Assembly (NCBI GenBank): GCA_007129085.1
Contig: SKWF01000082.1
Coordinates: 1 to 5,817, forward strand
From: Balneolaceae bacterium
Lineage (GTDB): Bacteria; Bacteroidota; Rhodothermia; Balneolales; Balneolaceae
DNA: 5,817 bases
Reading direction: 5' to 3'
The notes below the pieces were generated by a model that had not been told where the DNA came from, did no database searches, and saw nothing but the letters and a program-made list of their open reading frames with translations. The number at the start of each line of letters is the position of its first letter. The first letter of the stretch is position 1. Both the position numbers and the translations under genes were made by a program. This document shows positions 4,974 through 5,817 of the stretch, piece after piece.

Positions 4974-5817
4974 TTAGCCTTTAGAAGATCGAAAATCTTG
5001 CATGAATTTGACCAGCGCTTCTACACTTTCCATATCACAGGCGTTGTAAATGCTGGCACGGATTCCACCTACAGAACGATGTCCCTTTAAGTCAACTAAA
5101 CCTCTTTTTTCAGCCTCTTGTATGAAGATGGGTTCTAAATCTTCATCATACAACCGAAATGTAACATTCATTTTCGAACGTGAATCTTTGTTGACAGCTC
5201 CTCTGTAGAAATCATCCCTGTCTATCTCATTGTAAAGTAGATTGGCTTTTTGATCATTATATGCCTGAAAGTATTCCACTCCGCCTTTTTGTTGAATCCA
5301 TTCGAGAACTAAATTCACCATATAGACGGGAAAAACAGGAGGGGTGTTAAAAATCCCATCTGTATGGGTTTTATAGTTTAAAATAGTTGGAATCGTTTCA
5401 CTTCGTTGATTTTCAAGAAACGAATCCTTTAGCATCACAACCGTTACGCCGGCAGGTCCAAGGTTTTTCTGGGCACCGGCATAAATCAAACCGAATTTGT
5501 CGAGATTAATCGGCCGTGAAAGAAAATCAGAGGATGCATCACAGACAAGAGGTGCATCGGCTACAGGTTCTGTAGAGAACTGAGTTCCAGCTACGGTATT
5601 ATTACTTGTGTAATGCAGATATGCAGGAGACTTGGAGTGGTTTAAGTCGCTTTGTTTAGGAACAGAAGCATAGCCACTATCTTTGCTGCTAAAAGAAACA
5701 TGTACATTGCCGAAATTTTTAGCCTCTTTGATAGCCTTCGCAGACCATCGCCCCGTATCAATGTAGTCAGCGGTCCGTTTACGGTTTAAGAAATTGAACG
5801 GCACCATCATAAATTGA
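4974..5817 (-). CDS. serC: Phosphoserine aminotransferase (5' part missing)
   Basis: This is the C-terminal 280 residues of a PLP-dependent class V aminotransferase. It interconverts 3-phosphohydroxypyruvate plus glutamate with phosphoserine plus 2-oxoglutarate in serine synthesis, and it may also act in the PdxB-type vitamin B6 route where that exists. The frame stays open to the window edge: the codons before the two ATGs near 5808 encode QF, matching the family's QF(M/A)(M/A)VPxN block, so the true start is about 80 residues further out. Numbered from the first full residue (Q), visible features are W24 (TGRW), D93 (VCDASS), the PLP lysine K117 in AGAQKNLGPAG (codon 5466-5468), the NTPP block at 157-160 that reaches the PLP phosphate from the other subunit, and the substrate-binding KGHR and GGIRASIYN near the end. 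All match E. coli SerC closely. The window does not show whether serA is adjacent. Confidence 0.97.
   Translation of the reverse strand, partial: QFMMVPFNFLNRKRTADYIDTGRWSAKAIKEAKNFGNVHVSFSSKDSGYASVPKQSDLNHSKSPAYLHYTSNNTVAGTQFSTEPVADAPLVCDASSDFLSRPINLDKFGLIYAGAQKNLGPAGVTVVMLKDSFLENQRSETIPTILNYKTHTDGIFNTPPVFPVYMVNLVLEWIQQKGGVEYFQAYNDQKANLLYNEIDRDDFYRGAVNKDSRSKMNVTFRLYDEDLEPIFIQEAEKRGLVDLKGHRSVGGIRASIYNACDMESVEALVKFMQDFRSSKG

Noticed and set aside
4985..4999. AAGAT/ATCTT hairpin as a terminator for the rhomboid gene.
   Set aside because: It has a five-base-pair AT-rich stem inside the serC coding end and no T run.
1..5817. A novel defence, mobile or biosynthetic system.
   Set aside because: All seven genes belong to known families with normal lengths and intact motifs where visible. 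There are no long direct repeats, integrase or transposase genes, arrays or unexplained large coding regions.

Overview
This window looks like an ordinary housekeeping stretch of chromosome from a member of the Bacteroidota / Balneolota / Rhodothermota side of the FCB group. The evidence is fourfold. The RpoC tail has the longer, FCB-style linker before the LLGITRAAL block. The rhomboid carries an NHEAH-type last helix. None of the five visible gene starts has a Shine-Dalgarno sequence. The DNA is AT-rich, about 40% GC by eye. I cannot name the genus from sequence alone.

Layout: (1) 1-813, + strand, the 3' end of rpoC, closed by a strong hairpin that works in both directions. (2) 874-1176, - strand, a small YtxH-type membrane-anchored helical protein. 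(3) 1311-1970, + strand, a short TalC-type transaldolase with its own terminator, which runs into the end of crtI. (4) 2017-3498, - strand, a CrtI-family phytoene desaturase. (5) 3575-4231, - strand, the lipoprotein RlpA with a DPBB domain and a SPOR domain, lying 76 bases upstream of crtI on the same strand. (6) 4361-4957, + strand, a six-helix rhomboid protease. (7) 4974-5817, - strand, the 3' part of serC, whose start lies beyond the window.

The strands alternate. There are three convergent gene pairs (gaps of 60, 46 and 16 bases) and two divergent ones (134 and 129 bases between start codons). The genes do not form one pathway: they serve transcription, envelope or stress functions, the pentose phosphate pathway, carotenoid synthesis, septal peptidoglycan processing, membrane proteolysis and serine synthesis. 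Only rlpA and crtI could share a transcript. No gene-free stretch exceeds 300 bases. I see no mobile element, CRISPR array, tRNA, rRNA or defence gene.

I did not find an undescribed system. The most interesting non-coding signal is a set of nested inverted repeats in the rlpA/rhomboid divergent region, with a TATAAT box on each side. Two residue-level observations also stand out: the aldolase-family enzyme carries the residues of a transaldolase rather than a fructose-6-phosphate aldolase, and crtI has no phytoene synthase gene beside it here.
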